Assembly: GCA_022573225.1 (NCBI GenBank)
Contig: JACZUI010000019.1
Span: forward strand, 1 to 42,710
Reading direction: 5' to 3'
Length of the DNA stretch: 42,710 nt
Origin: Acidobacteriota bacterium
GTDB lineage: Bacteria; Actinomycetota; Acidimicrobiia; Spongiisociales; ZC4RG35
Position numbers and translations under genes: made by a program. The notes under the pieces were generated by a model. That model saw only the letters and a list, made by a program, of their open reading frames with translations, was not told the origin of the DNA and did not search any database. This document shows, piece after piece, positions 16,311-24,970 of the stretch (its first letter is position 1; every line of letters begins with the position of its first letter).

Positions 16311-17315
16311 GTGAGCGTTGACGAGCGCCAAACTGATGACGAACCCCGGAATGGTTTGTTATCCCGGGCAGCTCGGGGGGCCAGTGAGCGGGTTCTCGAC
16401 ATCGTCGATCCCGACATGGTGCTTGAACATGTTGATGTCAACGCCCTGCTCCAAAGGATCGACCTGGACACCCTGCTTGATCGGGTAGATCTCAACGCCC
16501 TGCTCGACAGGGTCGACATCGACGCTCTGCTTTCTCGGGCCGATATCGATGCCCTCATGGAGCGCATCGATGTGGGAGCCCTGGTCGAACGGGCCGGGAT
16601 CCCCCAGATCGTCGCCGAAAGCACCAGCCATCTCACCGGTTCGGCCCTGGATCTCTTCCGCAGGCCGATCGTCGGCGTCGACGTGATCCTTTTCCGTTTT
16701 CTCAACCGTCTGATCAGACGTGACCCGGACGAGTTCCCATCTGGTCCGCACCGCCTGGTCGATTGGGTTGACCAGCATTCCGAGGAGGATGCCTCGGTGT
16801 CGACGGGAAGGTATGCCGGGCCATTGACCCGGCTGCTTGCCGTGGTACTCGATGCCTTCATCGTGACCACCGGGTTCACGCTCACCCTGGCCGGTGCCTC
16901 GTTCCTGATAGGGCTGGTGTCAGACGCTGCTCTTGACATGACGGGACGACGTGGGATCTGGTTCGCCCTTGCCTTTGTCGTCTGGGTCCTCCTCTATCTC
17001 TGGATCAGCGTGGCCATATTCGGCAGGACGGTCGGCAAGGCCGTCCTGGGCGTGCGTGTGGTGGGAGCCGACGGGTCGACAGCTCTCCAAGGGCGTCAGG
17101 CATTCCTCCGAGCCTTCACATATCCTCTCAGCTTTGTCATCTTCGGAATTGGACTGCTCGGCATCATCTTCGGACGGGAGCGGCGCGCCTGGCACGACCA
17201 CTTTGGCGGCACGGCGGTGGTGTATGACTGGGGCAGCCGTACTGCGCGAATGCCAACTCCTCTCGCCGACTGGCTGGTACGACGCGAAGAAGACTCGGAG
17301 TCGGACGAGACCTAG
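16311..17315 (+). CDS. RDD-family membrane protein with N-terminal nine-residue repeats
   Basis: 334 residues in two parts. Residues 37-99 are seven tandem nine-residue units of the type LLDRVDIDA. Residues about 165-310 are an RDD domain with three or four membrane helices (LLAVVLDAFIVTTGFTLTLAG, IWFALAFVVWVLLYLWISVA, YPLSFVIFGIGLLGIIFG) and the family marks RLLAVVLDAF and GRTVGKAVLGVRVV. RDD proteins are poorly understood; some act in ion transport. The repeats should sit in the cytoplasm, perhaps as a binding or spacer module. GTG 16311 is the start. The TAG stop and the stop of the convergent molybdoenzyme share CTAG. Confidence 0.78.
   Translation: MSVDERQTDDEPRNGLLSRAARGASERVLDIVDPDMVLEHVDVNALLQRIDLDTLLDRVDLNALLDRVDIDALLSRADIDALMERIDVGALVERAGIPQIVAESTSHLTGSALDLFRRPIVGVDVILFRFLNRLIRRDPDEFPSGPHRLVDWVDQHSEEDASVSTGRYAGPLTRLLAVVLDAFIVTTGFTLTLAGASFLIGLVSDAALDMTGRRGIWFALAFVVWVLLYLWISVAIFGRTVGKAVLGVRVVGADGSTALQGRQAFLRAFTYPLSFVIFGIGLLGIIFGRERRAWHDHFGGTAVVYDWGSRTARMPTPLADWLVRREEDSESDET
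16419..16607 (+). repeat. Seven 27-bp coding repeats (nine-residue unit)
   Basis: Residues 37-99 of the RDD protein divide into VLEHVDVNA, LLQRIDLDT, LLDRVDLNA, LLDRVDIDA, LLSRADIDA, LMERIDVGA and LVERAGIPQ. Position 1-2 is LL-like, 4 is Arg (His once), 6 is Asp (Gly in the last) and 9 is mostly Ala. At the DNA level the copies have diverged, so this is an old protein repeat and not a recent slippage product. Confidence 0.8.
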
Positions 17316-19495
17316 GAGGCCTCCACCGTGACCAGGGCCCCCTTGAATGCCGGAGTCTTTGAGGCGGGGTCGATCTTTCGGGGGACCAGTACGTTGGCCT
17401 CCGGGTAGTACATCGCGGCGTTGCCAGGCGGAATGTCGCATGCCCGCACCAGAATCTTGCCCAAGGCGCCGGTGTCACTCTTGACGGTGACAGGCTGATC
17501 CAACACCAGACCCATGCGCTCGATGTCCTCTTTGTTCATCATGATCACGTCGCGTCTGTCCTGGCCCCGGTAAATGTCCTCATCCTCGTAAACGACGGTG
17601 TTGAACTGGCCTTCGCTGCGGACTGTCATTAGACGCAGGTGTCCGTTTCCTCCGGCCAGAGCCGGCAGATCGACCGCGTGGAATCTTGCCCTTCCCGTGT
17701 TCGTCTTGAAGTGCGGTTCGTGGAAGGTCCTCCCGGTGATCTGGAACTCCTTCTTGGTGGTGTCGATCTCTCCGATGGGCTCGTATCCCGGGATCACCTT
17801 GGAGATGGCCTCGCGGATTCGTCCGTACTGCTTCATCGATGACCAGTCGAGTGGGCCCTCGCCGAGAGTCCGCTCCGCGATCTCGGCAATAACGGCCACC
17901 TCGGCCCGAGGGCCCTCGTGGCGGGCCTCTCCGCCGTCGGACAACCGGACGTAGTTGAACATGGACTCCTGAGTCGTTGGCTGGGGCTCCTCGTCGCGGG
18001 CCAGAACCGGGAGGATGATTGTCTCCTTCCCGCGCCCGGCGGCGTGTCCGGTGTTCATGGTCGTCGACAGGTAGACGACCATGTCGATGGCACCCAGGGC
18101 TTTTGAGGCAAATTTCGCATCAGGGTTGGAGCCATAGAGGTTCCCACCGAGGCAGAAGGCAAGGCGGATCGCATTCTCCGATGCCCTGACCACGCAGCCC
18201 ATGGTGTCGAGACCCTGTGATGTGGGCAGCGAGGTGGCGAACTCGGATTCGATGGCGTCAAGGACCGCCTTCTTGAGCTGCGGAGTCACCCCCATCGACC
18301 CGATCCCCTGGACATTGGAATGTCCCCGCAGCGGGAGTAGGCCTGCCAGCGGTCTCCCCAACATGCCTCGAGTCATCGCCAGATTGGCGATTGCCTGAAC
18401 ATTCTCGACCCCATGGGCGTGGTGGGTAATGCCCATGGCCCAGCAGAAGATGGCGTTGGGGGCCTTGATGTAGTGATCTGCGATGAGTTGGATCGTTTCT
18501 TTGGGCACACCGCAGCCCTCCTCGATCGAGTCCCAGCTCAAGGAGGTGACGTTCTCTCGAAACTCGTCCCAGCCGTCGGTGTGCTCGGAGACGAATTTGG
18601 TGTTCTCGGCGCCGGATTCGATAACCGACTTGGCGACGCCTGACAGAAACGCGATGTCTCCGCCGATATCGGGCTGGACGTACTCGTCGGCGATCTGGGT
18701 TCCGAAGAGGAGGCTCCGGATGTTTGACGGAACCTTGAACCGGACCAGGCCGGTCTCCTTCAGCGGGTTGACCACGATGACCTTGCCTCCGCGACGCTTG
18801 AACTTGGACAGCATGGTCATCAACCGGGGATGGTTTGATGCGGGATTAGCGCCGATGAGGAAGATCACATCGTCCTTGCCCAGTGCTTCGATGTCCTCGA
18901 GGACGACGGTGGCCGTGCCCGACCCGGTGACGCTCGCCAGCGCAACACCCGAGGCCTGATGGCAGTAGTAGGAGCAGTTGTTGACGTTGTTAGTCCCGTA
19001 GAGCCTGGCGAATACCTGAAGCAGGAAACCTGCCTCATTCGACGACCGACCGCTGACGTAGAAGAAGGTCTCGTCGGGAACACTCTTCTGGAGCTTGCCC
19101 GTGATTCTATGAAACGCTTCGTCCCAATCGATCTCTCGGTACCGGCTGTCGAGAGGTCCGGCATACAGAGGTTTGGTCAGCCGGCCCATCGCCTCCAACT
19201 GGCGGGGTGTCATTGCCTTCATCTGCTCGAGAGTGACCCGGCCGAAGAATTCCTCGGGTATCGCGCCTTGCATGTCGGCCGTCATGGCCTGAATCGACTT
19301 CTTGCAAACTTCCGGGAAATGGCCCGTTTCGTTGACCATCCCGCCGAGTTGACCGCCCATGCCGAGAGCACAGGTCTTACAGGCGTTGTTGGAGCGGAGC
19401 GCCCGGTAGAGCTTGAGAACACCCCCCGCTTCGCGACCCTTGCGCAGGGAGTAGACGATGGCCTGGAGCCCGCCACCGGCGGTCAGCGCTTTCAT
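17312..19495 (-). CDS. Formate-dehydrogenase-like molybdopterin oxidoreductase (FdhF/YdeP type)
   Basis: 727 residues of the DMSO-reductase superfamily. The N-terminus has NNACKTCALGMGGQ, only a Cys-x2-Cys pair (about 39 and 42), as in YdeP-type proteins. Molybdopterin-binding regions follow: VNNCSYYCHQASGVALASV, FLIGANPASNHPR, WAMGITHHAHG, RGHSNVQGIGSMG and, near the end, EGQFNTVVYEDEDIYRG. The role is oxidation or reduction of a small substrate; formate is not proven. No partner subunit, chaperone FdhD or cofactor genes lie beside it. It starts at ATG 19495 and its stop shares CTAG with the RDD gene. Confidence 0.83.
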   Translation of the reverse strand: MKALTAGGGLQAIVYSLRKGREAGGVLKLYRALRSNNACKTCALGMGGQLGGMVNETGHFPEVCKKSIQAMTADMQGAIPEEFFGRVTLEQMKAMTPRQLEAMGRLTKPLYAGPLDSRYREIDWDEAFHRITGKLQKSVPDETFFYVSGRSSNEAGFLLQVFARLYGTNNVNNCSYYCHQASGVALASVTGSGTATVVLEDIEALGKDDVIFLIGANPASNHPRLMTMLSKFKRRGGKVIVVNPLKETGLVRFKVPSNIRSLLFGTQIADEYVQPDIGGDIAFLSGVAKSVIESGAENTKFVSEHTDGWDEFRENVTSLSWDSIEEGCGVPKETIQLIADHYIKAPNAIFCWAMGITHHAHGVENVQAIANLAMTRGMLGRPLAGLLPLRGHSNVQGIGSMGVTPQLKKAVLDAIESEFATSLPTSQGLDTMGCVVRASENAIRLAFCLGGNLYGSNPDAKFASKALGAIDMVVYLSTTMNTGHAAGRGKETIILPVLARDEEPQPTTQESMFNYVRLSDGGEARHEGPRAEVAVIAEIAERTLGEGPLDWSSMKQYGRIREAISKVIPGYEPIGEIDTTKKEFQITGRTFHEPHFKTNTGRARFHAVDLPALAGGNGHLRLMTVRSEGQFNTVVYEDEDIYRGQDRRDVIMMNKEDIERMGLVLDQPVTVKSDTGALGKILVRACDIPPGNAAMYYPEANVLVPRKIDPASKTPAFKGALVTVEAS

Positions 19496-19620
19496 CCGCT
19501 ACGTGTTTGTCCCTCGGGCATTCTGCGGCTGAGCATAGGCAGCCAAAGCGGCCTGTCTCATGAATGGATCCGGCGTCACATTCGCATCACTTTTCGCAAC
19601 AGATAGCTAGCTTGCGAGCA

Positions 19621-20008
19621 ATGGTCGGTCGGATCACCGTGACGGCCCTCGCCGTAGTTGCCGCTCTGGGTACGTTTTTGCTCGCTGGGGCGAGAGATGG
19701 CGGCGGCGAAACCGATGGACATGACCGCCGCCAACGTTCTGTTGCTCACCATCGTGGTGGGCCTGGCAGCCATTGTGGTAGCCGCCGTCCTCGACCGTTT
19801 CATCGGCAACGGGAGACGGGTCTGGTCGATTGTCGCCATCACGATCCTGGCGTTGTCCTTCCTGCTTGTGTTCCCTCTCGAATTGGAGGGTGCCACGCTG
19901 GTGTGGCAGGTGATACTCCATCTGGTCTTTGCTCTGATCCTGATTGGCGGATTCTGGAAGATCTGGCCGGACGACGGGCCTCTCGATTCGAACACGGCCG
20001 GCGCATAA
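19621..20008 (+). CDS. DUF6069-like four-helix membrane protein, apparently frameshifted
   Basis: Two frames together make one DUF6069-like protein. Frame 1 from ATG 19621 gives the first helix (TVTALAVVAALGTFLLAG). From about 19685 the second frame takes over with GREMAAAKPMDMTAANVLLL, then helices TIVVGLAAIVVAAVLDRF, VWSIVAITILALSFLLVFPL and WQVILHLVFALILIGGF, ending at 20008. The switch lies near a run of five T (19675-19680) and a G run. It may be a sequencing error, a real mutation, or the gene may start at ATG 19697 without helix one. Function unknown. Confidence 0.5.
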
Positions 20009-20024
20009 CCGGCCCGTCTCAACC

Positions 20025-21140
20025 TCAGGTTCTGAACCGATCCGGAAGGGTCCTTCCAGGATCGACGCCAGCCTCTAGGAGATTCGCCGGCGTCTCATCT
20101 TCGAGAACCTGGCTTGCTATAAGTTCTCCATAGCCGGGCGAGGTCATGATGCCGATGCCACCCTGACCGACCAGCCAGAAGAAACCCGGCGCGGTCGGAT
20201 CCTCGCCGATGACGAGGTCACGGTCGGGCACGAAGGTCCGCAACCCCGTCCACTGGGAGTTGACAGTCCTGATGCCCAGTGTTGTGGCTGTGTTGATGCG
20301 GTCGATCGCGAGGGCAACGTCTTCCATGTTCGGCCGGGGGTCGCCTGGGTCGGCTGGGATCTCTTCGGCCAGCGAGCACAGCAATTGGGTTCCATCGGGC
20401 CGGAAGTAGAAGCCTTCGTCCACGTCGACGACCAGCGGCCAGTCACTGTATGCCTCATCTCCCGGGACCATGAAGGCGGTCCTTCGCATGGGGACAAGGC
20501 CGATCGGATCGACTCCTGCGAGGGTCGCGATCCTGTCCCCCCACGCTCCCGCCGCGTTGATGATCACATCACAATCGATCTCGGCATCGTGGGTTCGAAC
20601 GCTCCACCCGGTGCCCTGGGTGACTATCCCCACCACGGGTGATCCGGTCCGGATCTCGGCTTCATGGCGTCTGGCAATTCGAACAAAGGCCTGATGTAGT
20701 CCGGCGACGTCTATGTCACGTGCCGATGTCTCCCAGAGGCCGCCGGCGACATAGGCAGGGTCGAGGGCAGGCACGATTCTCCGAACTTCTTGGGCATCCA
20801 CCATCACCGAGCCGGCTCCCGAGGCTCGGCCGGCTGCGGCCAAAGATTCGAGATGGGAGATTTGTTTCCGAGTGGCGATCCACAGGGCGCCGCGGGGAGA
20901 GAGCAGCGGAGAATCGGTGGATGCCGGCGGCGGGTTCTCGTAGAAACTCTGGCTGGCGGCGGCGAGAGGACGGGCGCCTTTTCCCCCGTAGTTGATGAGG
21001 AACGTCGCCGCCGATCTGCCGGTGGTGTGGTAGGCGAGGGTTGATTCCATCTCGAGCAGGGTCACCTGTGTCCTCGGCGCAAGATGTGCCGCCGCGGCGA
21101 CACCCGCGATGCCTCCGCCGACTACGACGACTCGCTTCAT
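20025..21140 (-). CDS. FAD-dependent amino-acid oxidoreductase (DAO family)
   Basis: 371 residues. The dinucleotide motif VVVGGGIAGVAAAAHLA opens the protein, followed by the acidic residue at the end of strand two (LLEMES) and YHTTGRSAATFLINYGG. Later come VDVDEGFYFRPDGTQLLC and the closing FAD segment WLVGQGGIGIMTSPGYGELIA. The layout resembles D-arginine dehydrogenase-like and related deaminating enzymes, but substrate residues cannot be assigned by eye. Its ATG overlaps the stop of the quinone oxidoreductase gene by 4 bp, so the two are one operon. Confidence 0.78.
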   Translation of the reverse strand: MKRVVVVGGGIAGVAAAAHLAPRTQVTLLEMESTLAYHTTGRSAATFLINYGGKGARPLAAASQSFYENPPPASTDSPLLSPRGALWIATRKQISHLESLAAAGRASGAGSVMVDAQEVRRIVPALDPAYVAGGLWETSARDIDVAGLHQAFVRIARRHEAEIRTGSPVVGIVTQGTGWSVRTHDAEIDCDVIINAAGAWGDRIATLAGVDPIGLVPMRRTAFMVPGDEAYSDWPLVVDVDEGFYFRPDGTQLLCSLAEEIPADPGDPRPNMEDVALAIDRINTATTLGIRTVNSQWTGLRTFVPDRDLVIGEDPTAPGFFWLVGQGGIGIMTSPGYGELIASQVLEDETPANLLEAGVDPGRTLPDRFRT

Positions 21141-22108
21141 GGAGTGATGATCACTCTTCCAATGGCGCTCCTGTTGGCCACCCAGTGGAGGGCGTCGACT
21201 GCCTCGTCGAGGCTGTATCGCTTCTGAACGACAGGTGTGAGCTTGCCTTCAGCGATCCACTCCATGATCTGGTGGTTGTTCTCCCGGCTCTGATCGGGTT
21301 CTTCGATCGTGAAGCGGCCCCAAAAGACACCGACGATCGAGTTTCCCTTCACCAGGCTCAGATTGAGTGGAATCGAAGGGATGTCGCCCGAGGCAAACCC
21401 GACGACCAGGAGGCACCCGTTCCATTTGGTCGATCGGAGAGCGAGCTCGGTCATCTCTCCTCCGACCGGGTCGTACACCACATCGACTCCTGCTCCATCG
21501 GTGGCAGTGGCGATTCCTTCTCGCAGGGGAGTCTGGTCATACCGGATAACGTGATCTGCTCCCGCGTCCAGGACGGCGCTTGCCTTTTCCTCAGTCGAGA
21601 CAGCGCCGATCACGGTCGCTCCCAGGGCTTTGCCTATTTGCACCGCCGCCAAACCGACGCCGCCCGCCGCTCCGAGGACCAAAAGCATCTCACCCGGGTC
21701 GATCTGGGCACGGTCCACGAGAGCGTGATAGGAAGTGCCAAAGGCAACGGGGATGGTCGCCCCCTCTTCGAAGCTGACGGAGTCGGGGAGCTTGAGGATC
21801 GAGACGGGGAAAGCGACCACCCTCTCGGCGATTGCACCGTATCCGAGGTACGCCGTCACTCGGTCTCCCTTGGACAGGTCTTCGACGTCGTCGGCCCGTT
21901 CGACAACTCCGGCCAGCTCCGTTCCGGGAACGAAGGGAGTTTCGGGTCGAACCTGATACTGACCTTGCACAATGAGAGTGTCCGCAAAATTGACAGAGGC
22001 CGCCTCGACGCTGATCAACACTGTGCCCGACGTCGGCTCCGGGTCAGGGAACTCTCCGACCCTCAACGCATCGATACCGTTGTAGTTGTCACAGATCAGG
22101 GCTTTCAC
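21137..22108 (-). CDS. NADPH:quinone oxidoreductase-like MDR protein
   Basis: 323 residues of the zinc-free medium-chain dehydrogenase family: MKALICDNYNGIDALRVGEF, VNFADTLIVQGQYQ, PFVPGTELAGVVE, the cofactor-binding LVLGAAGGVGLAAVQIGKALGA and DVVYDPVGGEMTELALR. The family reduces quinones or enones with NADPH. GTG at 22108 matches the family N-terminus. The open frame continues upstream to 22504, but that part is antisense to aat. Start regions of this gene and aat face each other across 52 bp. Confidence 0.83.
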   Translation of the reverse strand: MKALICDNYNGIDALRVGEFPDPEPTSGTVLISVEAASVNFADTLIVQGQYQVRPETPFVPGTELAGVVERADDVEDLSKGDRVTAYLGYGAIAERVVAFPVSILKLPDSVSFEEGATIPVAFGTSYHALVDRAQIDPGEMLLVLGAAGGVGLAAVQIGKALGATVIGAVSTEEKASAVLDAGADHVIRYDQTPLREGIATATDGAGVDVVYDPVGGEMTELALRSTKWNGCLLVVGFASGDIPSIPLNLSLVKGNSIVGVFWGRFTIEEPDQSRENNHQIMEWIAEGKLTPVVQKRYSLDEAVDALHWVANRSAIGRVIITP

Positions 22109-22160
22109 GAAAGAGCAGCCTACGGGCAACGTCCGTCTCATTCTGGAAGAATCGGTGGTA

Positions 22161-22838
22161 ATGCCAATCGAGCCACTTCCGTCTGCATACCAACCGCCAG
22201 ATCCCAGGACCGCCGACGGGGACGTGGTAGCGGTTGGCGCCGACATGACTCCAGGAACCGTCTTGAAGGCGTATCGAAGTGGGCTGTTCCCGATGTACCT
22301 CGAGGATGGGGATCTGGGCTGGTGGTCCCCGGTCGAGCGCGCGGTGCTTCCTCTTGATGGGCTCCACATTTCCCGGTCTCTGCGGAAGGCGACTCGGCGG
22401 TTCCAGGTCTCGGTGGACGCCGATTTCGAAGCCGTCATCCGAGGCTGCGCTGAGCCTCTTCGGTCTGGCTCATGGATCTCCGACGATTTCGTAGAGACGT
22501 ACATCCAGCTTCACCGTCTTGGCTGGGCCCACTCGGTGGAGGTGTGGGACATGGACGGCGAGCTGGCCGGCGGGCTGTACGGAGTGGGTATTGGGGGGCT
22601 CTTCGCCGGCGAATCGATGTTCCATAACGTCCGCGATGCGTCGAAGGTTGCTCTGGTGCATCTCGTTGTGGTCATGAATGAGGGTGCCGGTCGTCTGATC
22701 GATGTGCAATGGAAGACCCCTCACCTCGAGTCACTCGGCGCGGTGATCATCGGACGGGATGCATACCTGGACAAGCTCGCCTGGGCCCTCGAAGGGCCCG
22801 ATCCCTTTGAGAAAGCGCACGAGGTAGACAGCCTGTAG
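22161..22838 (+). CDS. aat: Leucyl/phenylalanyl-tRNA-protein transferase
   Basis: 225 residues. It adds Leu or Phe from charged tRNA to proteins with N-terminal Arg or Lys, marking them for ClpAP/ClpS decay. Family landmarks: a GLFPMY segment followed by WWSPVERAVLPLDGLHISRS, GSWISDDFVETYIQLHRLGW, HSVEVWDMDGELAGGLYGV and IGGLFAGESMFHNVRDASKVAL. ATG 22161 (MPIEPLPSAYQPP) is preferred over the TTG at 22086, since the extra 25 residues overlap the quinone oxidoreductase start and match nothing. The universal stress gene follows 32 bp downstream. Confidence 0.9.
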   Translation: MPIEPLPSAYQPPDPRTADGDVVAVGADMTPGTVLKAYRSGLFPMYLEDGDLGWWSPVERAVLPLDGLHISRSLRKATRRFQVSVDADFEAVIRGCAEPLRSGSWISDDFVETYIQLHRLGWAHSVEVWDMDGELAGGLYGVGIGGLFAGESMFHNVRDASKVALVHLVVVMNEGAGRLIDVQWKTPHLESLGAVIIGRDAYLDKLAWALEGPDPFEKAHEVDSL

Positions 22839-22870
22839 AGTCCCCGGCGCATGTCTCGGGAGGAGCGCGT

Positions 22871-23725
22871 TTGCGGCACATCGTCGCTGGTGTAGACCTG
22901 ACAGTCATCGGACGGCGCGTTGCTGATCGGGCGGGCATGATTGCCGAGTCGACCGGCTCTGATCTCAATCTGGTCCACGTTCTGGAGCCAGTAGCCGAGG
23001 CCCTTATCAGTCGAGATTTGGCCGGGCTGATGAGGGAGCACCAGACCGACCAGGCCCAAAAATTGGCCGAATGGGTCAGAGGTAGAACCAAGGCCAGGGT
23101 CAATCTCGAGGTGGTCAAAGGATCCCCCTCGTGGGAGTTGGTGTCCCGCGCCAAAGCGGCCGACCTGACTGTTGTCGGCTCTTCGTCGGTGGATGTCTTT
23201 GCCATCGGGCCGGTGTCGGCTCGAGTGGCGCGCATGTCCACCTCCGACACATTGATCGTTCGCCGTCAGCCGCGGGTGCCGTATCGCCGGATACTCGCGG
23301 CCGTCGATTTCTCGGAGGCCTCTCGCGCCGCGATTGAGCATGCCATCGCGTCGTTTCCTGAGGCGGACATCACCGCCGTCTTTTCGCTCCCGTCTCGTTT
23401 CGACCCGATCCTGGCGGGTGCCGGGCTGTTTCAGGAAGAGATTGAGGCCTCGCGCTTGACAAGAATCGAAGCCGCCAAAGACCGCATGGCCGAGTTCACT
23501 GCCTCACGGAACGGAGAGGTTCGGACACTCGTGGTCGACGGCCCTCCTGCCGAGACGATTGAAGAAGCGGTCCGCCGTCGGAATGCCGATCTTGTGGTTG
23601 TAGCTAATCGCGGGGCTTCTGCGACACGGATGGTCCTTCTCGGCACAGTCGCCGAGTCTCTGGTCAGGGAGGCGCCGTGCGATGTGATGGTCGTTCGAGA
23701 CAAATCAGCCTTCCGACGGCCTTAG
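22871..23725 (+). CDS. Tandem universal stress protein
   Basis: 284 residues made of two UspA domains, about 1-135 and 138-275. Each has the usual strand start (HIVAGVDLTVIG; RILAAVDFSEASRAAIEHA) and end (AADLTVVGSS; ADLVVVANRG, then DVMVVRD). The ATP-binding G-x2-G-x9-G pattern is only partial (NRGASATRMVLLGTVAES), so nucleotide binding is doubtful. The TTG start is set by GGGAGGAG 5 bases upstream. It may be co-transcribed with aat. Its TAG shares TTAG with the stop of the convergent DUF2652 gene. Confidence 0.83.
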   Translation: MRHIVAGVDLTVIGRRVADRAGMIAESTGSDLNLVHVLEPVAEALISRDLAGLMREHQTDQAQKLAEWVRGRTKARVNLEVVKGSPSWELVSRAKAADLTVVGSSSVDVFAIGPVSARVARMSTSDTLIVRRQPRVPYRRILAAVDFSEASRAAIEHAIASFPEADITAVFSLPSRFDPILAGAGLFQEEIEASRLTRIEAAKDRMAEFTASRNGEVRTLVVDGPPAETIEEAVRRRNADLVVVANRGASATRMVLLGTVAESLVREAPCDVMVVRDKSAFRRP

Positions 23726-24801
23726 GTGACCTCCGCTAGATCCTTCTCCAACAACGCGGCGAGAGACTTGGCGTTGCGATCCACTTGGGCAATCAGGTCC
23801 GGCCCGATCTGATCCCACACTTCCGGCCCAAGGCCACCGTATCGGAGGGTGCGTTTCGTGCCTCCGTCAGTCGCTTCAAGCTCGACTGTGAGTTTTAGCT
23901 CGCCGGGCATACCCGGCATCACACTCGATGTCGTGATGTGGGAAAAGGGGCGCCAATCGGTTATGTGCTCGATGAAAGTGTCTGGTCCGTGCATGCAGTG
24001 GTTCGTCGTGCCGACACCCCTTTGACCGTCCGAAACCTGTTCGATACCGGTAATCCCTTGCTGCCAGAGAATTCGCTTGGCGGGATCGGTCATGTAGTTC
24101 CAGACAATGGCGGGACTGACGGGGACCTCGTAGCCCAGCTCATAAAGGGCCGCATCCTTGGTTACGAAATCGCGGTTGCGCTCTTGCTCATATGCCCACG
24201 CATGCGTCAGGTCCTGGACGAACACCGGCACCTCTCCGATATCGTCGAATGTCTCAGTGTGGGGATTGAGCCTGAGGACGGTCGGTTCCATCCCCAAGTC
24301 ATCCAGAGCGGTCTTGGTGTAGACCGCGTACGCCGAGGACTCCACCGCATTGCCTGCCGTGCCTTTGAGAAGACGATGAACCAGCACGACGTCGGACCCG
24401 GTGAGCTCCTCGGATCTTGCGATAGTCCGGACCACATACTGGCCGGCGTGGACAAAGAACTTGAGGTCGAGTGAAGGGATGAGAACGCAGGCGTTGCAGT
24501 CGCAGGTTGTTGCATGGATGACGTCGCGGAGACGTCGACGAAACGAGAAATAGCAGGCATCGACGGTATCGAGCAGCATCGACGGGTTGAGCGAGCCAGA
24601 CGACGCGTAGGCAAAAGCCGCGTCACCCTCCAGTTTCGACAGCGTGAAATTAGGTTCGAGCGTGTCGACGATATTCTCGAGAAGGTCGGCGAGGACATCC
24701 TGGGCATGGTCTAGCTCGGTCCCTTGGAGGTAGCTGGTGTAACCGGTGATGTCGGCGAGCAGGAGACACCCGGTCTGGGGCGCAGGCAGGTTGAAGCTCA
24801 T
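23722..24801 (-). CDS. DUF2652 cyclase-like protein with SRPBCC domain
   Basis: 359 residues. The N-terminal DUF2652 part resembles class III nucleotide cyclases: GCLLLADITGYTSYLQG with the first metal-binding Asp (17) and KLEGDAAFAYAS with the second (Asp60). A cysteine cluster CDCNAC follows near residue 105. Residues about 215-355 form an SRPBCC/START-like ligand-binding domain (YELGYEVPVSPAIVWNYMTD, WRPFSHITTSSVMPG). Whether it makes a cyclic nucleotide is unknown. ATG 24801 precedes MSFNLPAPQ. It follows the cNMP-binding kinase by 169 bp on the same strand, which makes a signalling link attractive but unproven. Confidence 0.72.
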   Translation of the reverse strand: MSFNLPAPQTGCLLLADITGYTSYLQGTELDHAQDVLADLLENIVDTLEPNFTLSKLEGDAAFAYASSGSLNPSMLLDTVDACYFSFRRRLRDVIHATTCDCNACVLIPSLDLKFFVHAGQYVVRTIARSEELTGSDVVLVHRLLKGTAGNAVESSAYAVYTKTALDDLGMEPTVLRLNPHTETFDDIGEVPVFVQDLTHAWAYEQERNRDFVTKDAALYELGYEVPVSPAIVWNYMTDPAKRILWQQGITGIEQVSDGQRGVGTTNHCMHGPDTFIEHITDWRPFSHITTSSVMPGMPGELKLTVELEATDGGTKRTLRYGGLGPEVWDQIGPDLIAQVDRNAKSLAALLEKDLAEVT

Positions 24802-24970
24802 GGTGATGAGATTACCGGGTGTAGGAGGCCGCTGAACAATGCATGTCACTCATCTCGCCGACTAGAACATCGCCACTCGCGGTGTCCTCGGCCCCGCCTT
24901 TCCGCCCCAAGGAGTGGCGAAACCTCATCCTTGCGAGTTGCGCGCCTGGCCGCCGATCTGAGCAACCCCA

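Noticed and set aside
21137-22504. Quinone oxidoreductase with a 132-residue N-terminal extension
   Set aside because: The extension is antisense to aat; the family N-terminus begins at GTG 22108.
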